Assembly (NCBI GenBank): GCA_036265675.1
Contig: DATAOP010000009.1
Span: 1 to 21,987, forward strand
Length of the DNA: 21,987 nt
Direction: 5' to 3'
DNA from: VRUE01 sp036265675
Lineage (GTDB): Bacteria > Actinomycetota > Thermoleophilia > Solirubrobacterales > 70-9
Both the position numbers and the translations under genes were made by a program. Below are positions 6,821 to 13,593 of the stretch, in pieces; position 1 is the stretch's first letter, and each line of letters opens with the position of its first letter. Below the pieces are notes generated by a model. The model was not told the DNA's origin. It worked only from the letters and a program-made list of their open reading frames with translations, and ran no database searches.

Positions 6821-6861
6821 AGAGTTGCATTTACCCCGCCATAGGGGGGAAATGCAACTCT
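6821..6861 (-). terminator. Long perfect hairpin after tRNA-Gln, probable terminator
   Basis: AGAGTTGCATTT (6821-6832) pairs perfectly with AAATGCAACTCT (6850-6861), a 12-base stem. An inner CCCC/GGGG pairing (6834-6837 with part of 6844-6849) closes around GCCATA. It starts 13 bases beyond the tRNA 3' end and lies upstream of the HdeD promoter, so a terminator for the tRNA transcript is the natural reading. No U-tract follows on the minus strand. A dispersed palindromic repeat is the alternative. Confidence 0.5.
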
Positions 6862-6874
6862 CGGTTTTGTCGCA

Positions 6875-6946
6875 CTGGGGAGCCCGGACTCGAACCGGGA
6901 ATGCGGCATCCAAAGTGCCGAGTGTTGCCGATTACACCACTCCCCA
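6875..6946 (-). tRNA. tRNA-Gln (anticodon TTG)
   Basis: This is a 72-base cloverleaf on the minus strand. The acceptor stem TGGGGAG/CTCCCCA pairs fully; the D-arm is GTGTAATCGGCAACAC. The anticodon stem CGGCA/TGCCG encloses the loop CTTTGGA, giving anticodon TTG for CAA codons. The T-arm CCCGG-TTCGAGT-CCGGG is perfect. The discriminator base is G (6875), as expected for tRNA-Gln, and the 3' CCA is not encoded. It begins 19 bases after the stop of the PucR-type gene, so it may be processed from that transcript or have its own promoter in the end of that gene. Confidence 0.97.
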
Positions 6947-6965
6947 AGCGAAGCTCAGCGTACCG

Positions 6966-8204
6966 TCACTCCTCGGCGCCGCGCGAGACCTTGCCGCCCT
7001 CGGCGCCGGGCTCCAGCGCCGGGCCGCGCGGCGAGGCGATGCCGAGGACGCGCATCGCCTTCAGGCCCAGGCTGAGCTTCTCGCGGCCCTCGGTGGCGGA
7101 GACGTCGTGGCCGCAGAGCTCGCGCACCCGCTCGAGGCGGTAGCGAACCGTGTGGCGGTGGGTGAAGAGCTGTTTGGCGGTCGCGGCGACGTTGCCGTCG
7201 TTGTCGAGATAGGCCTCGACGGTCGCGACCAGCTCGGTCTCGTACTGCTCGTCGTAGGCGGAGAGTGGCTCGACCGTCTCGGCGTAGAAGCGTTCGAGCT
7301 CGCCGGGGTCCTCGCTCATCGCCGGCAGGAGCAGTCGATAGGCCCCCGTGTCCTCGAAGGCGAGCAGCGCCCGCCCGTCGGCCTCGCCGACGTTTACCGC
7401 CAGCCGCGCCTCGCTGCCGGCCCGGTGGAGGTCGACGGGATCGGCGGCGCGGCGGCTGCAGCCGATCGTCACGTGGAAGCCGGCGAGCGCGTCCTCGAGC
7501 TCACGGGAGAGCCCGCCGGCCGCACGCGCGAGGCGCTCGTCGTCCTCGGCCGGGACGATCACCGCGATCTCAGCCGTCGACTCGCCGCCGTCGGGAGCGG
7601 CGAGCGAGCCGGGGGCGAACGAGCGCAGGGTCCGCATCGCGAGGTTCAGCACCCGGTCGCGCCACTCGCCGGTCTGGGCTACGCGCGGCGCCGTCCGCAC
7701 CACGATCACCCCCGCGCCCTTCGCCAGGTCGGCGCCGAGCTCGGCGGCGCGGGCGACGATGTCGCCGCGGTCGGTCACCTCGCGGTCGAGCACGGCTTCG
7801 ACGAACACGCTCGCGACCTCCTCGCTCTCCCACTCGGGCGATCGCGAGCGCTCGAGCTCGAGCGCCAGCAGCGTGGTCACCATCCGCGCGATCACCGGGT
7901 CGGGCTCGTCCGTCCCGCGGTGACGGAGCTCGCCGACGACGCTGTCGGCCACCCGCAGCTCCGTCGTCGTGACCCCCGGGCCCGCGGCCAGCAGCTTCTG
8001 CTCCTGGTCCGGTGACGCCCCGGCGACCGCGAGCACCGCGCCGGAGCGGTCGATCAGGGCGACGCTGGCATCGAGCACCCGCGCGGCGGCCCGCGCCACG
8101 GCCGGCAGGCCGGCGCCTGCCTCGACCGCCTCGGAGAGCGCCGCTAGATCGCCGGCATCGGTCGGATTTGCAGCCTTTTTCTGGCCTTTGGCGGTCGCGG
8201 ACAT
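6966..8204 (-). CDS. PucR/CdaR-type transcriptional regulator
   Basis: This 412-residue cytosolic regulator has three parts. Residues about 15-115 form a GAF-like sensor region (VLDASVALIDRSGAVLAVAG). A middle region (about 140-290) resembles the degenerate GGDEF-like domain of CdaR/PucR proteins (VTIGCSRRAADPVDLHRAGSEA). The C-terminal PucR helix-turn-helix spans about 328-385, with VEAYLDNDGNVAATAKQL and HTVRYRLERVREL. The inducer is unknown. I chose the ATG at 8204 because a GATAAT box ends 7 bases upstream; an ATG at 8213 would overlap that box. A 17-base palindrome just upstream suggests autoregulation. Downstream come tRNA-Gln and the HdeD gene. Confidence 0.9.
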   Translation of the reverse strand: MSATAKGQKKAANPTDAGDLAALSEAVEAGAGLPAVARAAARVLDASVALIDRSGAVLAVAGASPDQEQKLLAAGPGVTTTELRVADSVVGELRHRGTDEPDPVIARMVTTLLALELERSRSPEWESEEVASVFVEAVLDREVTDRGDIVARAAELGADLAKGAGVIVVRTAPRVAQTGEWRDRVLNLAMRTLRSFAPGSLAAPDGGESTAEIAVIVPAEDDERLARAAGGLSRELEDALAGFHVTIGCSRRAADPVDLHRAGSEARLAVNVGEADGRALLAFEDTGAYRLLLPAMSEDPGELERFYAETVEPLSAYDEQYETELVATVEAYLDNDGNVAATAKQLFTHRHTVRYRLERVRELCGHDVSATEGREKLSLGLKAMRVLGIASPRGPALEPGAEGGKVSRGAEE

Positions 8205-8211
8205 GACTCGC

Positions 8212-8240
8212 ATTATCGCTGGCGCGGCTTCCGAAGCCGC
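8212..8240 (-). promoter_or_regulatory. pucR-type promoter with overlapping palindrome
   Basis: GATAAT (8217-8212, minus strand) ends 7 bases before the ATG at 8204. A perfect inverted repeat, GCGGCTTC/GAAGCCGC with one central base, occupies 8224-8240 and covers where the -35 element would be. It starts 3 bases after the stop codon of the upstream small gene, so it may be an operator for the regulator or a compact hairpin (7-base stem, 3-base loop) ending the upstream transcript. Confidence 0.45.
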
Positions 8241-8243
8241 CGC

Positions 8244-8501
8244 TCAGCTGAACAGTTCGGAGATCGCGTCGTAGTAGTAGACGAAGAGGAGGCCGGCGAC
8301 GACCCCGGTCAGGACCAGGGCGCAGAGGACGATCAGCGAGAGGATTCCGGCGGCCGCCTTCTCCCAGATCCGCCCGTAGGAGCTGATCGCCGGGACGAGG
8401 ATGAGGCCGATGAACGCCGCCAGGCTGACAAGGCCCGCGGCTCCGAACAGCAGGTACTCATTCTCGATCTTCTGGACTGCCAGCAGCAGCACGGTCACCA
8501 T
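8244..8501 (-). CDS. Small hypothetical membrane protein
   Basis: This 85-residue protein has two strong membrane segments, about 17-40 (LLFGAAGLVSLAAFIGLILV) and 48-73 (AAAGILSLIVLCALVLTGVVAGLLFV), joined by a short SSYGRIWEK loop. I do not recognise a family. The frame overlaps the end of the DedA-PAP2 gene by 44 bases if it starts at the ATG at 8501. That ATG lacks a good ribosome binding site; a start further upstream at 8531 would add ten poorly conserved-looking residues. The overlap suggests translational coupling and a possible accessory role to the DedA-PAP2 protein, which is inference. Confidence 0.7.
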   Translation of the reverse strand: MVTVLLLAVQKIENEYLLFGAAGLVSLAAFIGLILVPAISSYGRIWEKAAAGILSLIVLCALVLTGVVAGLLFVYYYDAISELFS

Positions 8502-9975
8502 TCTGGCGCAAGGTGGTGATGATGAGCGCAATCGCGGCGCAGAGTGAGAAGGCCGCCGCCCCGAGCGCCCAGCCGCCGTTGACGTCGCTGAGGTAGTGGG
8601 CGCCCAGATAGACCCGCGAGAGGCCGACCAGCGCGGTCAGCACGATCCCGGTGGTGACGATCACCGCCCCGCGACTGATCCCCGGCCGCACCCTCATCAC
8701 CACCATCACCGCGAGCCAGAGGTAGAAGGTCGAGTAGGCGGCATGGCCGCTCGGGAACGAGGATCCGCTGGTGCCGACCAGCGAGTCCGGCGGCCGCGGC
8801 CGGTCGACCGCCGTCTTGATCTCATGCACGCCGATCAGCACGATCGCCATCCCGACCACCAGCACCGCGACCTCGGCCCAGCGCCGCCGCACAGCCAGCA
8901 CCACAGCCGAGACCGCGGCCAGCGGTAGGACGACCGCCGCGGAGCCAATCGCGGTGACGACCTTGGCGACGTGCACCAGCCACCCGATCCGCAGCGCTTC
9001 GACGACTTCGGCGGCGACTTCGTCACCCGGGGTCGGCCCCGGGTCGCCGTTGATGATCGAGATGTAGCCGATCAGGACGAAGGCACCGACCGCCAGCGCC
9101 GCCATCAGCGAGGTGAATTCGAGGCCGAAGGTCCCGCCCGGAGTGACGCGGTCCCAGATGAACTGGAGCTCGGGCCGGAAGCGGCGGCTGAGGACGACGA
9201 TCCACCGAGTCGCCGCCCGGTCCTCCATCCAGCGCACCGCGTCGCGCCGGTTCTCCTCGACCCGGAAGCGGCGGTAGAGGTAGACCCCGCCGACGACGAT
9301 CACGATCAGCGCCCCGAGGATGAAGGCGCCGCGGCCGGCGTACTTGGCTGCGGTGTCGATGCTGCGCGAGAACAGGTACCCGATCAGGATGTGGATCGAG
9401 GCCCAGATCCCGGTGCCGAGGATGCTGTATGGGACGAAGGCCCGGTAACGCATTCCCGAGCTGCCGGCGATGAACGGCGCCAGCGCCCTGACGAGCCCGA
9501 TGAAGCGGCCGATGAAGATCGTCTTGCCGCCGTGGCGGTCGAAGTAGTCCTCGACTTTTTCGAAGCGCTCGTGGCTGACCCCAAAGCGCGGGCCGTGGCG
9601 GAGGACGAACTCGCGGCCGAGGCGGCGGCCGACGAAGAAGCTGGTCGTGTCTCCCGCCCAGGCCGAGAACCAGGCGATCGCGATCAGGATGTAGATGTTG
9701 ATCGCGCCCTGGCCGGCGACAGCGCCGCCGAGCAACATCACCGTCTCACCGGGTACGACGAGGCCGACGAAGGCGCCGGTCTCCGCGAACGCGAACACCG
9801 CGACCAGCGCGTAGGTCCAGGCGCCGAGCGTGTTCGAGATGTCTTCCAGCAGCGACTGGAGTTCGTCGTGCGGGATGACCTTCGTCAGCAGGTAGTAGCC
9901 GGCGGCGATCGCGAGCCCGATCGCGAAGATCACGATCCGGCGCCGGCGGCGGTCCTCTGGGAGCCTAAGTTCCAT
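8458..9975 (-). CDS. DedA-family / PAP2 phosphatase fusion membrane protein
   Basis: This is a 505-residue polytopic membrane protein with two known domains. Residues about 50-215 are a DedA (VTT) domain with ETGAFVGLVVPGET and GRFIGLVRALAPFIAG. Residues about 330-490 are a type 2 phosphatidic acid phosphatase domain with all three motifs: KTAVDRPRP (387-395), SFPSGH (406-411) and SRVYLGAHYLSD (453-464), including catalytic His411, His460 and Asp464. A basic cytosolic linker (about 235-275) joins them. DedA proteins include undecaprenyl-phosphate flippases and PAP2 proteins include undecaprenyl-pyrophosphate phosphatases, so combined lipid-carrier recycling is plausible; phospholipid dephosphorylation is the alternative. 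I chose the ATG at 9975, overlapping the ispE end by 11 bases, over a TTG at 10011. Confidence 0.92.
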   Translation of the reverse strand: MELRLPEDRRRRRIVIFAIGLAIAAGYYLLTKVIPHDELQSLLEDISNTLGAWTYALVAVFAFAETGAFVGLVVPGETVMLLGGAVAGQGAINIYILIAIAWFSAWAGDTTSFFVGRRLGREFVLRHGPRFGVSHERFEKVEDYFDRHGGKTIFIGRFIGLVRALAPFIAGSSGMRYRAFVPYSILGTGIWASIHILIGYLFSRSIDTAAKYAGRGAFILGALIVIVVGGVYLYRRFRVEENRRDAVRWMEDRAATRWIVVLSRRFRPELQFIWDRVTPGGTFGLEFTSLMAALAVGAFVLIGYISIINGDPGPTPGDEVAAEVVEALRIGWLVHVAKVVTAIGSAAVVLPLAAVSAVVLAVRRRWAEVAVLVVGMAIVLIGVHEIKTAVDRPRPPDSLVGTSGSSFPSGHAAYSTFYLWLAVMVVMRVRPGISRGAVIVTTGIVLTALVGLSRVYLGAHYLSDVNGGWALGAAAFSLCAAIALIITTLRQNGDRAAAGSPEDRE

Positions 9976-10810
9976 CGGGCGCGCGGCCAGCTTCGCAGAC
10001 GATTGCGTCAACCTCGCGGTCGAGGCGGGCGGCGACCCGCTCGGCGGCGACGATGTCCTCGCAGACGCCGACCGCCGTCGGTCCGGTCCCGCTCAGCATC
10101 ACCTGGCCGGCACCGGCACCCCGCAGCGAGTCGAGGGCGTCCTCGATCTCGGGGCGGAGGGCGAGCGCGGCCGGCTCGAGGTCGTTGACGAGCAGGTCGG
10201 CGTAGGCCAGGGGCGAGGCGCCGGCGCCCGCGGCCTCGCCCAGTGCGGCCTCGATCTCGTCGAGCTCCCCAGCGCTGCGGCCGAGGCCGAGCCGGTCGCT
10301 CTCCTCGAAGACCCGGGCGGTGCTGAGTCCGCCGCCGCCGGGCAGGAGGACGACCGCGTGCGGGCTCGGGTCCGGCAGGCGCTCGATTCGCTCGCCCGCT
10401 CCCCTCACCAGCGAAAGCGCCGGGACCAACTGCGACGGGACGTCGGCCCCGAGCTCGGCGGCGAGCTCCGGTAGGTCCCCCACCCTGGCGCCGGCGGCGA
10501 GCCGGAGGACCGCGGCCGCGTCGGCGCTGCCGCCGCCGAGCCCGGCGGCGACCGGTATCCGCTTCTCGATCCCGATCCGCAGCGGCGGCCCGTCCCAGCC
10601 GCGGGCGCGGAGCCCGGCCAGCGCCCGCTCGGCGAGGTTCTCGCCCTCGAGGCCCTCGCAGACCACCTCGTCGGTGGCGGCCTCCTCGACCTCGATCAGG
10701 TCGGAAAGGGTCAGCGGCTCGAACAGCGAGCAGAGCTCGTGCAGGCCGTCGGCGCGACGCGGCCCGAGGTAGAGGCAGAGGTTGAGCTTGGCGGGGGCGT
10801 GAAGCTTCAT
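9965..10810 (-). CDS. ispE: 4-diphosphocytidyl-2-C-methyl-D-erythritol kinase
   Basis: IspE phosphorylates CDP-methylerythritol with ATP in the MEP pathway to isoprenoids, which supplies undecaprenyl carrier and quinones. The 281-residue GHMP kinase shows the N-terminal APAKLNL (Lys8, Asn10), the ATP loop PVAAGLGGGSADAAAVL (about 86-102) and the C-terminal MLSGTGPTAVGV. The length is typical. The true start is the ATG at 10810, which overlaps the rsmA stop codon as ATGA; the open frame continues 70 codons upstream but that part is Arg-rich shadow of rsmA. The rsmA-ispE pairing is conserved in actinobacteria and indicates an operon with tatD upstream. Confidence 0.96.
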   Translation of the reverse strand: MKLHAPAKLNLCLYLGPRRADGLHELCSLFEPLTLSDLIEVEEAATDEVVCEGLEGENLAERALAGLRARGWDGPPLRIGIEKRIPVAAGLGGGSADAAAVLRLAAGARVGDLPELAAELGADVPSQLVPALSLVRGAGERIERLPDPSPHAVVLLPGGGGLSTARVFEESDRLGLGRSAGELDEIEAALGEAAGAGASPLAYADLLVNDLEPAALALRPEIEDALDSLRGAGAGQVMLSGTGPTAVGVCEDIVAAERVAARLDREVDAIVCEAGRAPDGT

Positions 10811-11571
10811 CGCCCCAGCTTCGCCGCCATTGCCGCGAACTCCTCGGGTGAGAGGGCCTCGGCGCGGGCGTCCGCGGGGAGCCCGATCTCGCCGAGAGCC
10901 TCCCGCGCCGCCTCCCGGATCCCGGGCCGCACGTGCTCGAGCGAGCGCGGCAGCGCCTTGCGGCGGTGGGCGAACGCGGCTCGGACCAGCTCGCGCGTGC
11001 CGGGGTCCGCGCCGGGCCACGTCCGCGTCAGGCCGAGGATCGCCGATCCGACCCGGGGCCGGGGCCGGAAGACGGCGGGGTCGACGGTGCGGATCAGCCG
11101 CACCTCGCAGGCGAGTTGGACGAGCACGCTCGGCGAGCCGTAGGCGCGGCTGCCCGGCCCGGCCCGCAGGCGGTCGGCGATCTCACGCTGGACCATCGCC
11201 GTCCACCGGACCAGCGACGGGAGCTCCTCGATCGTGCGCAGGATCAGCGGCGTCGCGATCGAGTAGGGCAGGTTGGCGACGAGGGCGGTCGGGGCCGGGT
11301 CGAGCGCGGCGAAGTCGATCCTCATCGCGTCGCCCCAGTGCAGATCGACGTTCGGCCGCGCGGCGATCTCGGCCAGCACCGGCCCGAGCCCGCGGTCGAG
11401 CTCGACCGAGTGGACGTGGGATGCCGCCGCAGCGAGCCGCTCGGTCAGCACCCCCTCCCCGGCGCCGACCTCGAGCACGACGTCGCCCTCGTCGAGCTCG
11501 GCGTCGCGGACGATCGCGTCGAGCAGATTCGGGTCGGCGAGGAAGTTCTGGCCGAGCCTGACCACGATCAC
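10807..11571 (-). CDS. rsmA: 16S rRNA adenine(1518/1519)-N6 dimethyltransferase
   Basis: RsmA (KsgA) dimethylates two adjacent adenines near the 3' end of 16S rRNA during small-subunit maturation. The 254-residue protein begins with the family's LGQNFLAD, then the SAM loop EVGAGEG (34-40), acidic SVELDR, and the catalytic NLPYS (100-104). The C-terminal helical domain contains FRPRPRVGSAI and AAFAHRRKALPRSL. The N-terminus is short, only five residues before LGQNF. The GTG start at 11571 shares one base with the tatD stop codon, so translation is probably coupled. It sits in the tatD-rsmA-ispE operon. Confidence 0.96.
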   Translation of the reverse strand: MIVVRLGQNFLADPNLLDAIVRDAELDEGDVVLEVGAGEGVLTERLAAAASHVHSVELDRGLGPVLAEIAARPNVDLHWGDAMRIDFAALDPAPTALVANLPYSIATPLILRTIEELPSLVRWTAMVQREIADRLRAGPGSRAYGSPSVLVQLACEVRLIRTVDPAVFRPRPRVGSAILGLTRTWPGADPGTRELVRAAFAHRRKALPRSLEHVRPGIREAAREALGEIGLPADARAEALSPEEFAAMAAKLGR

Positions 11572-12338
11572 TACCAGCCGAAGAGGGTGCGCGCGTTCGC
11601 CTCGACGACCCGCTCCAGCTCCTCGTAGGTCTGACCCCGCGTCTGCGCCACCACCTCCGCCGTCGCGACGACATTGGCGGGCTCGTTCGGCTTCCCCCGC
11701 ACCGGCTGCGGCGCAAGGTAGGGGGCGTCGGTCTCGACCAGGATCAGCTCGTCGGGCAGCGCCACGGCGGCCCCGCGCAGGTCATCGGACTTCGGGTAGG
11801 TGACGATTCCCGAGAACGAGCAGTACCAGCCGCGCTCGATCGCGTCCTGCACCCTCCACGGGGCGAGAAAGCAGTGAAGGATCACCGGGACCTCGGCCGG
11901 GTGCTGGTCGAGGATGTTGAAGACTTCGTCGACCGCCCCCGACTCCCCGTCGGGATCGCGCGCGTGGATCACGATCGGCAGGCCGAAGCGGTCGGCGATC
12001 TCGATCTGGGCGACGAACGCGACCTGCTGCTCCCCGCGGGTCGCGGTCTCTCGGTAGAAGTCGAGCCCGGTCTCGCCGATCGCCCGCACCCTCTCGTGCC
12101 CGGCGAGCTCCCAGACTTCGGCGGCGAGGTCGTCGTCGAATTCGCCCGCTGTCGTCGGGTGGCAGCCGGCGGTCGCAAAAACGCCCTCGTGGCGTTCGGC
12201 GGCGGCGAGCGCGGTCCGGTTCGTCTCGGCGCCGAGGCCGACGTTGAGGATCCGCCGCACGCCGGCCTTCTCGGCCGCCTCGACCAAGCCGTCCTCCTCC
12301 CCCTCGCAGAGGAAGAGGTGGGTGTGGGAGTCGATCAC
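11571..12338 (-). CDS. tatD: TatD-family metal-dependent DNase
   Basis: This 255-residue TIM-barrel metallohydrolase belongs to a family with 3'-5' exonuclease activity on DNA and RNA. Metal ligands are visible in order: His5 and His7 in DSHTH, Glu89 in GETGLDFY, His125 in VIHARD, His155 in LHCF and Asp204 in ETDAPYLAP. The length is normal. The GTG at 12338 fits the family start and has TAGACT ending 7 bases upstream. A TTG at 12395 would add 19 residues with no family match, although an AGGAGG lies inside that stretch. It leads the tatD-rsmA-ispE operon and follows metG in the usual actinobacterial order, apart from the inverted flavoenzyme gene between them. Confidence 0.94.
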   Translation of the reverse strand: MIDSHTHLFLCEGEEDGLVEAAEKAGVRRILNVGLGAETNRTALAAAERHEGVFATAGCHPTTAGEFDDDLAAEVWELAGHERVRAIGETGLDFYRETATRGEQQVAFVAQIEIADRFGLPIVIHARDPDGESGAVDEVFNILDQHPAEVPVILHCFLAPWRVQDAIERGWYCSFSGIVTYPKSDDLRGAAVALPDELILVETDAPYLAPQPVRGKPNEPANVVATAEVVAQTRGQTYEELERVVEANARTLFGW

Positions 12339-12345
12339 GGGGCTG

Positions 12346-12351
12346 AGTCTA
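12346..12351 (-). promoter_or_regulatory. -10-like box for tatD-rsmA-ispE
   Basis: TAGACT on the minus strand ends 7 bases before the GTG at 12338. No strong -35 element is visible. It supports the shorter tatD start and a leaderless operon transcript. Confidence 0.4.
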
Positions 12352-12371
12352 TGAATAGCCTCCTGGGATGA

Positions 12372-12410
12372 GCGCGGAGCGAGCAAGTGTCGCAATCTGG
12401 TTCTCCGCGC
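12372..12410. repeat. Inverted repeat between tatD and the flavoenzyme gene
   Basis: GCGCGGAG (12372-12379) and CTCCGCGC (12403-12410) form a perfect 8-base inverted repeat around 23 bases. It lies in the 97-base divergent intergenic region, 25 bases before the flavoenzyme start. It may be an operator or a 5' leader hairpin; only the symmetry is seen. Confidence 0.35.
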
Positions 12411-12435
12411 CGCGAGCGAAGCGCGAAGATTTGTG

Positions 12436-13593
12436 ATGCCGGACCCTGCGGACTACTACCGTGAGATCTACGCCCGCGGGCTCGGCGGCGAGGTGCCGAC
12501 GCTCCCGGTCGCGATCGCCGCGCTCGAGCAGCGGGCCTCCGAGGAGATGGACCCGAGCGCGGCCGCCTACGTCTTCGCCGGCGCGGGCAGCGAGGAGACG
12601 ATGGCCGCCAACCGGGGCGCCTTCGCGGGCCACCACCTGGTCCCTCGAATGCTGCGTGACGTCGGCGAGCGCGACCTCTCGACGACGGTGCTGGGGACCG
12701 AGATGCCGGCGCCGCTGCTGCTGGCGCCGATCGGCGTCCAGAAGGTCGTCCACGACGACGGCGAGCTGGCGACCGCCCGCGCCGCCGGGGCGCTCGGGGT
12801 GCCGATGATCGCCAGCACGGTCTCGCACTGCACCCTCGAGGAAATCGCGGAGGCGGCCGGCGACGGCGCGCCCCACTGGTTCCAGCTCTACTGGTCGAAC
12901 GAGCGCCGGATCGTCGAAAGCTTCGTCAGGCGAGCCGAGGACGCGGGCTACGGCGCCATCGTCGTCACCGTCGACACCTTCATCCCCGGCTGGAAGCCGC
13001 GCGATCTCCAGCAGGCCTGGGCGCCATTCCTGCAGGGGATGGGCGTCGCGAACTTCTTCCAGGACCCGGTGTTCCGCGAGGGGCTGGAGAAGACTCCGGA
13101 GGAGGACGTCGGTGCCGCGACCGGCCAGTTCCTCGGCGTCTACGTCAACCCCTCGCTGACCTGGGACGACCTCGAGTGGCTGCGCGAGCTGACCTCGCTG
13201 CCGATCCTGGTGAAGGGCATCCAGCACGTCGATGACGCCCGCGAGGCCGCCGCCCGCGGGCTCGACGGCATCGTCGTCTCAAACCACGGCGGCCGCCAGG
13301 TCGACGGCGCGATCGCGTCGCTCGACGCCCTGCCGCCGATCGCCGAGGCGGTCGGCGACGACCTCACGGTTCTCTTCGACAGCGGCATCCGCGGCGGCAG
13401 CGACATCATCAAGGCGCTCGCCCTCGGCGCCGACGCCGTCCTCCTCGGCCGCCCCTACATCTGGGGGCTCGCCCTCGAGGGCCGGCAGGGGGTCGAAACC
13501 GTTCTCAAGATGATCCTCGCCGACCTCGACCTGACGATGGCCCTCTGCGGCTACACCGAGCCCTCCCAGCTCGGCCCCGACGCTCTGGCCTAG
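12436..13593 (+). CDS. FMN-dependent alpha-hydroxy-acid oxidase, lactate 2-monooxygenase-like
   Basis: This 385-residue cytosolic flavoenzyme has a TIM barrel. Lactate 2-monooxygenases turn L-lactate and O2 into acetate, CO2 and water. Visible active-site elements are Tyr45 (AAYVFAG), Tyr152 (FQLYW), Arg189 (GWKPRDL), Lys in ILVKGI, and catalytic His284 with Arg287 in SNHGGRQ. FDSGIRGGSDIIKALALGA and GRPYIWG form the FMN phosphate site. The GWKPRDL block followed by a QGMGVANFFQDPVF insertion resembles mycobacterial lactate 2-monooxygenase more than mandelate dehydrogenase or LldD. Another 2-hydroxyacid as substrate cannot be excluded. The start is ATG at 12436, with a GTG directly before it as an alternative. 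It is the only plus-strand gene among the minus-strand housekeeping genes. Confidence 0.9.
   Translation: MPDPADYYREIYARGLGGEVPTLPVAIAALEQRASEEMDPSAAAYVFAGAGSEETMAANRGAFAGHHLVPRMLRDVGERDLSTTVLGTEMPAPLLLAPIGVQKVVHDDGELATARAAGALGVPMIASTVSHCTLEEIAEAAGDGAPHWFQLYWSNERRIVESFVRRAEDAGYGAIVVTVDTFIPGWKPRDLQQAWAPFLQGMGVANFFQDPVFREGLEKTPEEDVGAATGQFLGVYVNPSLTWDDLEWLRELTSLPILVKGIQHVDDAREAAARGLDGIVVSNHGGRQVDGAIASLDALPPIAEAVGDDLTVLFDSGIRGGSDIIKALALGADAVLLGRPYIWGLALEGRQGVETVLKMILADLDLTMALCGYTEPSQLGPDALA

Noticed and set aside
10811..11020. Seventy-codon N-terminal extension of ispE
   Set aside because: Arg/Gly/Pro-rich shadow of rsmA; the family N-terminus MKLHAPAKLNL starts at 10810 with an ATGA overlap.
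12349..13227. Minus-strand open frame of 292 codons opposite the flavoenzyme
   Set aside because: No recognisable motif; the plus strand holds the intact flavoenzyme active site.
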